64,000 nt of DNA, taken from positions 60,001 to 124,000 of the forward strand of contig JAQFVV010000546.1 of the NCBI GenBank assembly GCA_028023455.1. The letters run 5' to 3'. The stretch comes from Epiperipatus broadwayi (lineage: Eukaryota > Onychophora > Udeonychophora > Euonychophora > Peripatidae). Positions 1 through 10,557 of this stretch are shown here, in pieces. Position 1 is the first letter of the stretch. Every line of letters begins with the position of its first letter. The position numbers and the translations under genes are program-made. The notes beneath the pieces are model-generated. The model was not told where the DNA came from. It did not search any database and saw only the letters and a program-made list of their open reading frames with translations.

Positions 1-239
1 GTATATACATGCATAAAGGCGGGTTTGAATACAGTTAGGTGGTAGAAGATTGGATGTGGGCTGTGAAGCAGGATCTGAGCATCAGATCATCTGCTTCAAT
101 ATATATATATATATAAAATGGACAAAATTTATTTTTACAACTTTGAATATAAATAGTTAAATTTATTTGAGGACATAAAAGCAAATATTTTTTTTTTAAT
201 TTAGACAATTAGATTATATTCTTATTCATAACTTAATAA

Positions 240-880
240 TCAATGCGGATGTACTGAAAACCCCTGGTGAGCTATATGTAAACTAACTATCATTAGAATG
301 AGCTCACCTCTACTTTAACTTGGATCATATATAAGCATATAATTGGTTGACATATTAACATTCAGATCATATTATGCATGGTATGGTAGAGCTGATTTAG
401 GATCAGGAAATCCCAGAACTCAACTTCTGAGCAAAAAATACATTAACATTTTTTTAACTCTGCATCATTTGGTGCAGTTGGTATAACATCTGACTTGGAC
501 TTGAGAGCTCCCATAATTGATTCTGGTGCTCAAACGACTTATGAAATCCCAAGCAATAACACTATATGTGTTTCTTTTATGCAAAGCATGATTAATATAT
601 ACTAATATAATTTCAGAACATCTATAAGCTATATTGAAATCACTACAACTAATCAGAGGAAGAGGTTAAACCCTACATTTATTAACACCCAAATATTAAA
701 TTAATCTTCAGTTAATAGATGTAAATATAACTTTTTGAGAGCTCTGATACACTTATAGAGATTTCAAAATAGCTTATAATTGTCCTGAAATTATATTAAT
801 ATTTATAAATATCAATCATGCTCTGTATTATATAATAATTCGAGCTAAAGTATAGGAGGAATTATTTTATACTTGCGTTT
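240..880. mobile_element. MITE-like repeat, uninterrupted relative of the LTR-element target
   Basis: Imperfect terminal inverted repeats are visible: the left arm around 290-345 (CTACTTTAACTTGGATCATA) mirrors the right arm around 845-875 (GAGCTAAAGTATAGG). A second internal inverted pair lies at about 585-635 and 775-828. The stretch 264-290, reading GTGAGCTATATGTAAACTAA, matches the joined flanks of the LTR element at 5341-5351 and 14364-14372 with one mismatch. Segment 655-742 is also repeated at about 5212-5298. The central part, 360-545, is absent from the other copy and may be a further insertion. No coding capacity. Confidence 0.65.
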
Positions 881-1221
881 ATAGTTCACTCGGAGTTTTG
901 AGTACTGCCACATTAATTGAAATTACATTCGAGCTATAAAAAAATTATGTTTCTAATTTAATGACTATAAATAATTAAATATATTATAACGAATTTTCTA
1001 ACATCTCTATTATAGTTATTGAAAATAAATTATTTTCAAATCAGTAATTTCTTAGAAAAGCTCTTTTGATGTAACTACAGCCCATAGTATTAGAAATGTA
1101 GAAATTAAAATTAGTACAAACAGGACTTGATTAAAACTTCATAGTTATTAAAGTAGATTTCAAAAGAGATGCCAGTAAAGATACTCTATCATATACTCCT
1201 TTATGTTGTTTATCTTATAAT
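881..1221. other. AT-rich intergenic DNA, nothing recognised
   Basis: No open reading frame, structured RNA or repeat that I could match elsewhere in the window. Confidence 0.5.
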
Positions 1222-1370
1222 CAATAAAATATAATATAAATCTTTATTATATTATAATAACAACTTATAAATACATTAACATAATAATTATATATATATA
1301 AGCCTTTTTGGTAATTCTAAATTTTTTACCCTCTTCAATATAATACCTCCTACTGATACTAACATGTATA

Positions 1371-1752
1371 TTACATACTTAGCGACATCTACTGACAGTT
1401 CCTATAACATATTATTTCTATCAATTTATTTATATATTTCCCTTTAATATTACTTTCCATTCTTTATCCATTACCCAATCATTCATTAAATCAATTGACT
1501 TTTTGTAAATGTTCATACATGTATTTATATTATATTTTATATAATTTGTTTCATATATTTTTTTTCTATTTTTTTTAATATTATATAAAATATAATATGA
1601 ATACATGAATGAACATTTACAAAAAGTCAATTGATTTACCGAATGATTGGGTAATTGATAAAGAATGGAAAGTAATGTAAAGGGAAATATATAAATAAAT
1701 TGATAGAAATAATGAATTATAGGAAATATTGGTAGATGTTGCTATGTATGTA
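1371..1752. repeat. Large palindrome within the long-TIR element
   Basis: The left arm 1371-1552 and right arm about 1578-1752 are reverse complements over roughly 175 bp with few mismatches, around a T-rich spacer of about 25 bp. Matching blocks include TCAATTGACTTTTTGTAAAT (left) and its complement near 1612. A transcript would form a very long hairpin. The short open frame on the minus strand across it is an artefact of the palindrome. Confidence 0.85.
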
Positions 1753-2399
1753 ATATAACATATAATAACCATATTCCACTTTTTTTACACTTTAAAGCAA
1801 AATATATTTATTAATATTACAGTTTTGACTGTTCCTAGCGGTCTTTGCCAGATCTACAAAAATTTAAACATTATATCAATAAAACCATATTTCATACATG
1901 TATCTTAAATTTTTACAATTTTACCAACTTAATTATTAACACCATTTTATATATAAAACTTACTATTATATAACTTTTAAATCTACTTTACCCTTTATTT
2001 CTATTCTTAATTATTATCATATTTATATTTATTCACCTTTTTCCTTTGCCATAATTTTATAAATTAAATGTAATATTTATGAAATCTTTCTTATATTACT
2101 ATATTCATATATTTAACCTTATTTAACATATTACTGTATTCATAAATTTAATCTTATTTTACATTTCATCTATTATCTTAATTTTAATTATATTATTCCA
2201 TTCCTTAATTCCATTTTACCCATATTTTATTCGTGCTTCTTCCATTTATTTATTTTTTATAAAAATATTTTAATTATTTTAATTCTTATATGTATTTTTA
2301 TTTCTTACCTTATTATCTACTAAAACGTTCACTTTTCCACCATTTTCTTTTCCATGATACACTCTGTGATGTGATGTGATGTATTATGGCTTCTCCTTA

Positions 2400-2960
2400 A
2401 ATGAAGTCAAAAATTTCTCAAAAATTGTGGCAAAAAAAACCTTGTTTCCTTTTTTTTTCCCCTCCCTCCCTTTTCTCCTACCCACCTTCTTCTCCCTTCC
2501 CCTCCCAACATATTTTTTTTTTCTCCACTACCTTTTTTTTTAAATCCCCCTTTTTTTTTCCCCCACCCCAAAAAAAAAAAAAAAACTCACTTTCTGTTTT
2601 TTTACTCTTTTTTTTTTTATTTTTCTTTTCCTTATTTTAATTTATTTTTTTTTTTTCTTTTTTAAAATTTACATTAAAAAATCAAAAATTTAAAATTTTC
2701 TTTTTCTTCTTTTTTAAAATAAAAAACAAAAATATTTCTCTTTTTATTTTTATTTTTTTTTTTTTATAAATTTCTTGTTCCCTTTTTAAACAAAAAAAAA
2801 TTTTTTTTTTTTTTTATATTTATATATTCATATTAAAATTTTTTTTTTTTTTTATATTTATATATATTTTTATTTCTTTTCTTTTCTCTTTTTTCTCTCT
2901 CCCCTTTTCCTTTTTTTTTTTATTTAAATTTTTTTTTTTTTTATTTTATTACTCTAATTT
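2400..2960. repeat. Pyrimidine-rich low-complexity tract
   Basis: The top strand is almost purely C and T between about 2440 and 2640 and becomes T-runs with short TATATTTA insertions up to 2960. Homopolymers of 8-16 bases are frequent. The 79-codon open frame here is a by-product of base composition. Such sequence is prone to sequencing error, so its exact content should be treated with caution. Confidence 0.8.
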
Positions 2961-3296
2961 TTTATCTATATACAGCTCCCTCTATTATCTATTATACAAA
3001 CTGTGTATTTATGTTATTTCTTATTAGTTTTCCCTGTTTATTTTATTTATTTTATACTAAGATAGTTTTTAAACCACTTTCTTTATTAATATTTGGATTT
3101 ATCTTCTTTATTAAAATTTCCACCCTTATTATTTATGTACATAATATACGTGTTAGTATTAGTAGGAGGTATTATATTAAAAAGGGTAAAAAATTTAGAA
3201 TTATTGAAAAAGGCTTATATATATATATAATTATTATGTTAATGTATTTATAAGTTGTTATTATAATATAATAAAGATTTATATTATATTTTATTG

Positions 3297-3608
3297 TTTA
3301 TTATTTTTATGCTGCACAAGATAAAACATTTAGTCTATTGCATTTTTATCTGTGCTACTGTTAGTTTTCCATACAGAAAATCTAGTGAAAATCTTCAATA
3401 AGATTACAAAGAATTTCCATTTCAGATATTGGCTAAATTATCAATATGAAAATGATGTTTGTGATAATTAAGATTTAAAAGTGTTATGATTTATATTTTA
3501 GTGAACATATACCAATAGACTTCAATTTTGCAAGTTTGAATTACAAATATAATCAAAGGAAAAAATCTGTATTAATAGATTTTAATACTTCTCAGATATC
3601 CAAGTAAT
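3297..3608. other. AT-rich intergenic DNA, nothing recognised
   Basis: No gene or repeat relationship seen. Confidence 0.45.
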
Positions 3609-3842
3609 ATTAAATTATTCAAACGGAAGTTAATCTCCGATAATGCGCTATTTCTTAAATATAAATCTCCACGCACTTATCCCACCAAAGAATTTAAAAA
3701 CTTGAAGAATCACTTAAGTTTACAGTATACATTCTCTATACACCAACTCTTACATTCACTTACTAGCAGCAGAGTGCGTGGAGATTTATAATATTTAAGA
3801 AATAGTGCCTTATCGGAGATTGACTTCCATTTGAATAATTTC
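3609..3842. mobile_element. MITE with about 65 bp terminal inverted repeats
   Basis: The left arm 3611-3675 (AATTATTCAAACGGAAGTTA onward) is the reverse complement of 3774-3842, about 90% by eye. The centre, 3676-3773, is unrelated. The motif CCAAGTAATATTA occurs on both sides (about 3600-3612 and 3852-3864). It could be a target duplication, or simply part of the tandem repeat the MITE entered. No coding capacity. Confidence 0.75.
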
Positions 3843-3851
3843 AAAGTTTTC

Positions 3852-4046
3852 ACCAAGTAATATTAAGTAAATCTTTTGTTAGATAAATATACCCAGGTAT
3901 ATTAATATTGTATTTGCCAGTAATTGTTTTAAACTCATTAATACATCTCCGATATCCATGTAATATTAAGAAAAACTTTTGTTTGATACATATGACCAAG
4001 TAAATTAATATTGTATTTGCTAGCAATTGTTTTATACGCATTCACA
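3852..4046. repeat. Two-copy tandem repeat, about 103 bp unit
   Basis: AAGTAATATTAAGTAAATCT with the following TTAATATTGTATTTGCCAGT at 3855-3930 recurs, diverged, at 3958-4033 (TTAATATTGTATTTGCTAGC). A partial copy precedes the adjoining MITE at about 3592-3612, so the MITE probably inserted into this array. Confidence 0.65.
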
Positions 4047-5209
4047 GGCTTATATGTATTTGAAAAGAAAATGTTAAATTATTTGAGGTTAGAAAATGGA
4101 TAGATTAAATAAAATTTACCGATGAAATTAATTACTTCTATTTTGTTTTTTCAAGCCATTGAACTCCTAGCGAACTTATTATTAAATGAAAATATATATT
4201 TAGTAAAAATATAATAATGGCATATTATATATAATTAAACATAAAATTTTGAATAATTACTGCAATACATAACACTCTGAATTTTAATTTATTCTATCAT
4301 GTGACTATTCTAACATGTTAATTTTATTTTAAAGATAAATAATAATAATAAAGCTTTGAGAAATGAATCCATTCATATTTTATGTTATCTAACAAAAATT
4401 TTAAATAATAGATAATGTTAATTGATCTTTAATATATTTATGAAAATTATTTTAATATTGTAACTATTTTTTGTAAATAATTTGGTGAAGTGATAGACTG
4501 GAAATCTCTAGAGATCAGATGTATGGGTTGTAGGTCAATTTTGTCCCTTCTAATGTTTGTCCTTCTTATAAACAGCCAAGCAATAAATCATTCAATGTTT
4601 TTAAATAAAACTTTTCTGTTAGCAAATTATATTTCTACATATAGTAGCAGTTAGGAAATTTTGATCAAAAGATTAACTGACATTTAGATTCACTATAATA
4701 TTTATTGCTTTTTATGTATATGGCATTGCAAGAGACATTACTTTTATAAACAATGTCCTACAGGGTTTAGTGTAGTGGCAGAATCTGAAGTTGAAGTCAA
4801 TGGATCATGGATCTGTTTATCACTTCTGATGTTTAAACTTGTTATGAACACAATAATAAAACATTTTACTATTATTATGAATGATAATTAATATTTTTGG
4901 ATTTTTTTCTGGCCTTCACCAAACTGTTATTATCAAAGTCATTGATATTAACTTTCTCATAAATTCATCTGATTTAGAAAGACACTCTCTGGTGTTCACT
5001 TTCTTTCACTCTCCTATTGCTATTTATAGTATTATTTTGCAAGCTTTTTTAAACAACAGAAACTGTAATTAAATTATATTGATTTATTAGTCCAAAAAAT
5101 CTGAAAAGAGCAGTATTATTAAGTAATTTACTACTGCTTCCATGTGGATGATTTTAAGATTTTTTGTTTTCTAGTTTCAAAATCATTTGAAAAATCATTT
5201 TGAGAATCA
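4047..5209. other. AT-rich intergenic DNA
   Basis: I find no supported gene. Short stretches around 4485-4560 and 4760-4830 vaguely recall the box A and box B spacing of decayed tRNA-derived SINEs, but they do not fold convincingly. The 63-codon frame near 4881 has no recognisable feature. Confidence 0.4.
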
Positions 5210-5351
5210 TAAGGAAAGGGTGAACCTCAGATTTAACAACCCCTAAATATCAAATTAGTCTTCTGATAATAGATATAAATGTAACTTTTTGATAATTCAA
5301 TATATATAAAATTAATGCAGAAGTATTAAAAATCCCTAGTGAGCTATATAT
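5210..5351. mobile_element. Left part of the MITE-like repeat split by the LTR element
   Basis: Positions 5212-5298 match 655-742, and 5313-5351 match 243-278. The repeat stops abruptly at 5351 and resumes at 14364, so the intervening DNA is an insertion. The last four bases, ATAT (5348-5351), recur at 14360-14363 as the apparent target duplication. Confidence 0.75.
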
Positions 5352-7882
5352 TGTAACAGTCAGAATCATCTATCTCGTTAACACACTGCAGAATTCAAAC
5401 CTCAGACACGAAACTGAACATTCTAGGAGGGTTACCTTCTAGATATACTAATTTCGAATCTAAAGCCCAAATTTCACAGTGCCATCTAAATGACAATGCA
5501 TCTGATGCCACTGTTAGTATGACCTTTGACCAGTGCCTGGTGGTCAGGGAGAAACAAAAGACTCTATACTAAAAGAAGTTTGGTGGCTAATTAACGTCTA
5601 TGGATTTACAAAAGAAATGCAGAAAATATATATATATAGACCGAGACAGTGATAGGAATCAAATAAACTAAGAGATCAAATTTAGTTTTAAATAATTTCA
5701 CAAAATTTATTCATATAAATTATATATATATAATGCCACTGTCTGCTTATATGAGACAGGGACGCATATTAAATAATTATTGGCATTAATTTCAATAAAT
5801 GACAAAAGGTCTTAAAGCAAAGTGATATATTCTAATCCTTGGGCTAATAGCATTATGATAATGTGCTTGATGAGATAGGAACATGTGCAAGGTGCTTTGA
5901 GTAATTATACAAGTCTAAGAAAATATTTGAAAATTAAGTGTTCTAAAATATTTATTGATTTCGAGAATAGCACAGACAAAAGCTTACTAAGCAACAAAGT
6001 GGGAATGTGATCAAAGCATTTATTTGAGAATAATAATAATAGAATTGCATTGGGAGGTCAGTATTGCTGATAATGAATTTATTAAAGTTGGAGGGTGTGA
6101 CACGTTTAAGTCACGGATGCTTTGTAAAATAAATATAAAATAAAACAATATTGAATATCCGGAATGATTATGGAGGGCATATCGCTGCTAACCCGTAGAA
6201 GAGTATTTTTATGAACAGCCGAAACTTAGCGACTGTGTGACGATTGCGTTTAATTCCCAGGTGTGTCATTTGGTGACATACTCTGCCTGGAAACTGCAAA
6301 AAGGCGAAGAGAACGGCCTTAGCCGTGTAAAGAATCCTTGGGAAAATAAAACAAAGTGGTCTCTACAACCAATTCATTTACCAGCAATACGAGACGAGTG
6401 TATACAAAACATACTGAATGGGTTTTACGTGGATTAAGAGAAATGCCCAATCAAATTCCCAGAAATTCATTTAAAAGGGTCCGCACATTCTCGACGTCAA
6501 TGATGAACTTTGTAATTAAAGTAGAACACGGTAAATAAAATAGGAAAATGCATGCTTGCGGGTTTGAAAATTAAGTATAGATTTATAACGCAATCATGCA
6601 TTAGGGGACACATTTAATCATTGACCTTGCACATACTCTCATATTAGATTAAAATCAATAACATGTAGATTTTAAACTATGTGATTATATTATATATTAA
6701 AGAAAAGAATCGCCCTCGAACGAGTGATTTGCAAGATAATAAAATTGGAAATTATTTAGAAATTCAAAATATGCCTTCATAGTGGCGTCTTATTTTCAAC
6801 AAAGGGATAATTCACTTGGACAAAGACGATTCTGACACATTATCATAATAAAATAACAGAAAGCTTAATAAATAGAAAATATTAACTCAAGGATAGAGAG
6901 CAAAATGTTGATTATATTTGAACACTTTAAAGTACATAATAAAGTTATGTGAAATTTCAGAAAACAATTTAGAATAGCTATAACATATTAGTTAGGAATC
7001 ACAAGAGCTCTTGGGTTAATTTAGGTTACCTCTGGAGATGCATTTGCAGGTAGATGTTCGGCAGGTTTTATAATTCAGCAGCAAAATCTGGAATGTTCAT
7101 ATTTTTGCAGCAGCAGCAGTTCCGGGGTTCCTTATGCAATAGCTTCCGATGGTCTGGAGCAGTGGCTGGCTATTCCGAAGGGACATAGCCATCTTAACAC
7201 CTCTACTCTGTCATGTCAAGGTTAGCAAATTACTAGAATAAAACTCAGAATGATTTCTCTTAGAAACATTAGAAAAACTCCAGGACGAAAGAAAACCCTT
7301 CTTTTTATAGCAAACTTTAACAATAGAATGGCCCTGGAGCATTACAAAAAATATATCAGACTTATCAGCTGTAATTAAATCATCTGAATGTTTAAAGGAA
7401 TTCAACATTAATTAATTTCTTTTGTTAATTTCCCTGTCGACATTCGAATTACAAACTAGATTTAATTAAAAATTACTTTTATTAATTAAAGAAAACCTTA
7501 AGTGGACATCTGCTGTTTTTAGATAAACTTATAGAACATTAACTAATTAAACTATTGTCCCTGATTTATTTAAACAGAAATATTTGGAATAACTTTTATT
7601 AAATTAAAGAAAATGATTTTATTTTTAAATTGCAATATTTGAATCTATTTACTAAACGAATATTTACTAAATGAATTTTATTTTAAATCAAAATATATTA
7701 CGACAGTAATATATTAGTAAATAGATTCAAACAAAATAACTTTAACAATTTATAATTTTGATATGTTTTAAAATGCATATCATAGTGTGTGCACAATTAC
7801 GACTTATATAACGTACTTTTTAATAAATCAAAATTATGTGAACATATACATAATCTATAATCTTTTATTTATTTGGGAATGA

Positions 7883-7921
<39 letters not shown>

Positions 7922-8079
7922 CGAGCATTGTACTCGTGGTTTAAAATTAGGCAGGATTTTCGGTATATAAGTGTATTACAAACACACTACAATAGATTGG
8001 GGTTCAACCTAAGGTATGAGGTAGGAAATAGGTGAGAAAAGGTGAAACGAAGATCTGCAAAGCAGACCTTACTGTTTCA
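5352..8079 (-). repeat. Downstream (3') LTR, uninterrupted, 2,728 bp
   Basis: It matches 10582-14359 along its whole length except for the 1,058 bp insertion present only in the other copy. It provides the empty site TAAACGAATATTTA (about 7653-7666) for that insertion. The short open frames inside, for example 6237-6437 and 7211-7408, are not conserved in a way that suggests coding. A TATATA run around 7888-7917 is longer here than in the other LTR. Confidence 0.9.
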
Positions 8080-8089
8080 CATTCCCTTA
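8080..8089 (-). other. Polypurine tract of the LTR element
   Basis: On the minus strand the bases immediately before the LTR start are TAAGGGAATG. A purine tract directly abutting the downstream LTR is where plus-strand DNA synthesis is primed in LTR retroelements. It is short but in the exact expected place. Confidence 0.6.
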
Positions 8090-8403
8090 GTGATGGAACA
8101 AAAAAAATTGCTAAAAACAAAGATCTTACAACATGTGTCCACCTATGAAGCCAGCATAAAAAAAATTTACAAGATAACCCATAATGTACAGGATATAAAT
8201 ATAATGAAGAAATGAAACTGAATTATATACCCGGATTATATTAATAAATCTACCACCTAGCGAACATTTTGTCTATTATTTTCCCCTTTCAACAAATTTT
8301 ATTTAACATTTTACAAGTTTAATATTGGTTATATCCTATCTCCTTGCTCGTTTATCCTGTGACGTGTCCATTTTTATTTTATTTTTTTGTTTAAAAAAAA
8401 CTA
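8090..8403. other. Untranslated 3' interior of the LTR element
   Basis: It lies between the polypurine tract and the stop of the internal reading frame. It is AT-rich with several A-runs; no domain is readable in any frame. Confidence 0.5.
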
Positions 8404-9294
8404 CTATAATCCTGGGTCTGGTGGGTAATCACTGCTTTTATAATTTGATGACTGCAGTCTTAGATTATCAGGTCTCTTTACCTTGTCTGGCGGTTCTTTG
8501 GCCCAGGGACTGAAATCCAGAGTGGTTGTTAATAACTGTAGCTTTAGGCTGTCACAATTATTTGACTTATTGGGTGGCTCCTTGGCCCATGGGCTGAAAT
8601 CCAGTGCCATCATTGTTTTTACTATTTCCTTTATTCGAAATATTCTTGCTATATCAGGTAGGATATTTTCCTGGTTTTCCTTAAGTATTTTGATGTTGGT
8701 AGTAAGCATGGTTAGCTGGGTTTGAATCCCTAGGTCTCGTACATTCTTGGCTGGAAATATCTCATCTAAATACACTTGTGGACATTTTGTGACTTCGTGA
8801 AAAATTTTTATGTGATGAAGCTTGGTTAGCTGGGTTTGATGTCCTGTGTCCTGGACATCATTTGCTGGAAATATTCTTTCCAAATGAAGTTTGGGACATT
8901 TTTTTACTTCATGGAATATTCTAAGGTCGACAAGCTTGGTCAGCTAAGTTGGATGTCCTAAGTCTCGGATATCCTTTGCTGGAAGCACCCTTTCCAAAGA
9001 AAGCTTGGGACATTCTTTAACCTCATGAAATATTCTAGTGTTGAGCTTGGTTGGCTGAGTTTGAAGTCCCAGGTCTGGTGTATCAGTCTTCTTTGCAGAA
9101 TCATTTGTCTCAACTTTCTGGTTCAGGAGTTTATCTGCCATCTCTTGCCATCCAGGGAGGAGCCTGTACAGCACTCTAAGTTCCTCACCTCTCCTTCGGC
9201 TTTCTTCTGCCCATCTTTTCACTCTTTCTTCACCTTGCTTAAACAATTCTATAATAGTCTGGAAATGAACCTCATTAATATCCGTTTTTTCCAT
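8404..9294 (-). pseudogene. Repeat-containing internal ORF of the LTR element, one nonsense codon
   Basis: One minus-strand frame of 297 codons starts at ATG 9294 and is broken only by a TAG at 8946-8944. The equivalent codon in the neighbouring repeats is CAG, so a single C-to-T change explains the break. The N-terminal 60 residues are charged and helical-looking (EERVKRWAEESRRRGEELRV), possibly coiled coil. Next come four tandem units of 37-38 residues built on D-L-G-x-Q-T-Q-x-T-K-L, I-F-H-E-V-x-x-C-P and an L/I-F/L-P-A-K/N-D/N end. Two 28-residue units beginning LDFSPWAKEPP follow, and the frame ends at PPDPGL. There is no zinc knuckle, protease or polymerase motif. It occupies the gag position, so a structural gag-like role is conceivable, but I recognise no family. 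The other interior frames are shadows. Confidence 0.75.
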
Positions 9295-10539
9295 GGCCTT
9301 GGATGATTACCATGAACGATAATGATGATGACTTTTATTTTATTTTATTGCTAACTATTTAATATATCCTAAAAATTATTAAACTTTTTTATTTCTATTT
9401 TATTTATTTTTATTCCTTGTTTAACTCTGCGATTATTATGTTTGATTATAACTTTATTAATGGCTAATAGGCTATCTCCCTCTTGATTCTGTTGGCCTAA
9501 TTGCTGCTTTTACATTTACCACTAAAACCCCAACTACTGCCCTCTTACTACTGCCAAAATTTCTCGCTTAAATCTGCTGCCAACATATATATTTTTAACT
9601 GCCCATATATATAAAAATCTCTTAAATTCTACCTGTCAAAATATTTTGCTAACATATATTTTTAAACTCAAGCAATTTTATTTATATATGTTAACATTCG
9701 CTATATACAGGTATACTTATTTCATTACTTCTTATTAAAGATTAGCATACATATATATTTATTGACATTATAATTATTGATCCGATTCACATCTCATTAT
9801 TTGGTCTAAGAAAAATTTATACATGTTAAAAAAAACAAATTTCATACAAAAGAATTGAGCCTGGTGACAAAATTTATTTTAGAAGTAACTCCGTTTAGTA
9901 AAATGACCCTTGGGTGCCATGTCACCAGTTAAAAGGATCCATAGACTGTTAGCTTTCCAAAATTAATTTTAATAACTATTCCATTTAACTACGGGCACTA
10001 GTTAAAACATTCGCATTTTTATTGATTACAAAATTTTTTTATTTTTACATTTCTGAATTCCATACGATAGCCTATTATATCTAGGTTATTACCGTACAAA
10101 ATTATTATTATGCTATCTTGCGCATTGAGCCGATAAAACTTTATTTTGATAGAAAAATACAATATTTGAACTATTCATAGATTGTCACAATATTCACTTG
10201 GGGCAATATTTAAGTAATTCACGCCATGCATATATAGCGTGACTTAAATGAAACAATAAATACAGATAAATATAGATGGCTTGTATTGCACTATAGCAAG
10301 TTTGGACAAGTTTCTGATTATATAGAATAAGTAATTGAATGCCCAAGTCAAACAAAATATATGAAATATATATGCAAATAAACTATATAGATAATATAGA
10401 GTTTGAAAAATATTATATATATCAAAAATATAAAGGATTTGAGTGATTAAATACGAATAAAATACTAAAATTAAGCTACAGGGATGTGGGTGTTTAACTA
10501 ATTAAGATCTACAGGGATGTGGGTGTTTAAATATTCGAG
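9295..10539 (-). other. Long 5' interior leader of the LTR element
   Basis: About 1.2 kb lies between the primer site and the internal ATG on the minus strand. It is AT-rich without a sustained frame. The 22-base phrase CTACAGGGATGTGGGTGTTT plus AA occurs twice, around 10475-10498 and 10510-10531, just downstream of the primer site in element orientation. This is where packaging or dimerisation signals would lie, but nothing specific is demonstrable. Confidence 0.5.
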
Positions 10540-10557
10540 GCCCCACATTGGGTGCCA
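10540..10557 (-). other. Primer-binding site, tRNA-Lys type
   Basis: The minus strand reads TGGCACCCAATGTGGGGC. From memory the site complementary to the 3' end of tRNA-Lys(1,2) is TGGCGCCCAACGTGGGGC, so 16 of 18 positions agree. Both differences are at CpG sites (G to A, C to T), as expected from methylation decay. It lies 24 bp inside the upstream LTR; a gap of zero to a few bases is more usual. Confidence 0.75.

Larger units (their letters stand above)
1222..3296. mobile_element. 2.1 kb element with about 160 bp terminal inverted repeats
   Basis: The left arm 1222-1371 begins CAATAAAATATAATATAAAT and is the near-perfect reverse complement of the right arm 3137-3296, which ends ATTTTATTG. 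Shared blocks include CCTCCTACTGATACTAACAT on the left and its complement around 3150-3172. Inside lie a second large palindrome (1371-1752), an AT-rich stretch, and a pyrimidine-rich low-complexity stretch (about 2400-2960). No transposase is readable, so it appears non-autonomous. The superfamily cannot be assigned: the termini match nothing I recognise and no clear target duplication is visible in this AT-rich context. Confidence 0.7.

Noticed and set aside
440-545. Arg-tRNA-like text (GGTGCAGTTGGTATAACATC) as a SINE or tRNA
   Set aside because: Acceptor and T stems do not pair and no tail or second copy is visible.
2401-2640. 79-codon frame rich in Phe, Pro and Ser
   Set aside because: Product of the pyrimidine-rich tract.
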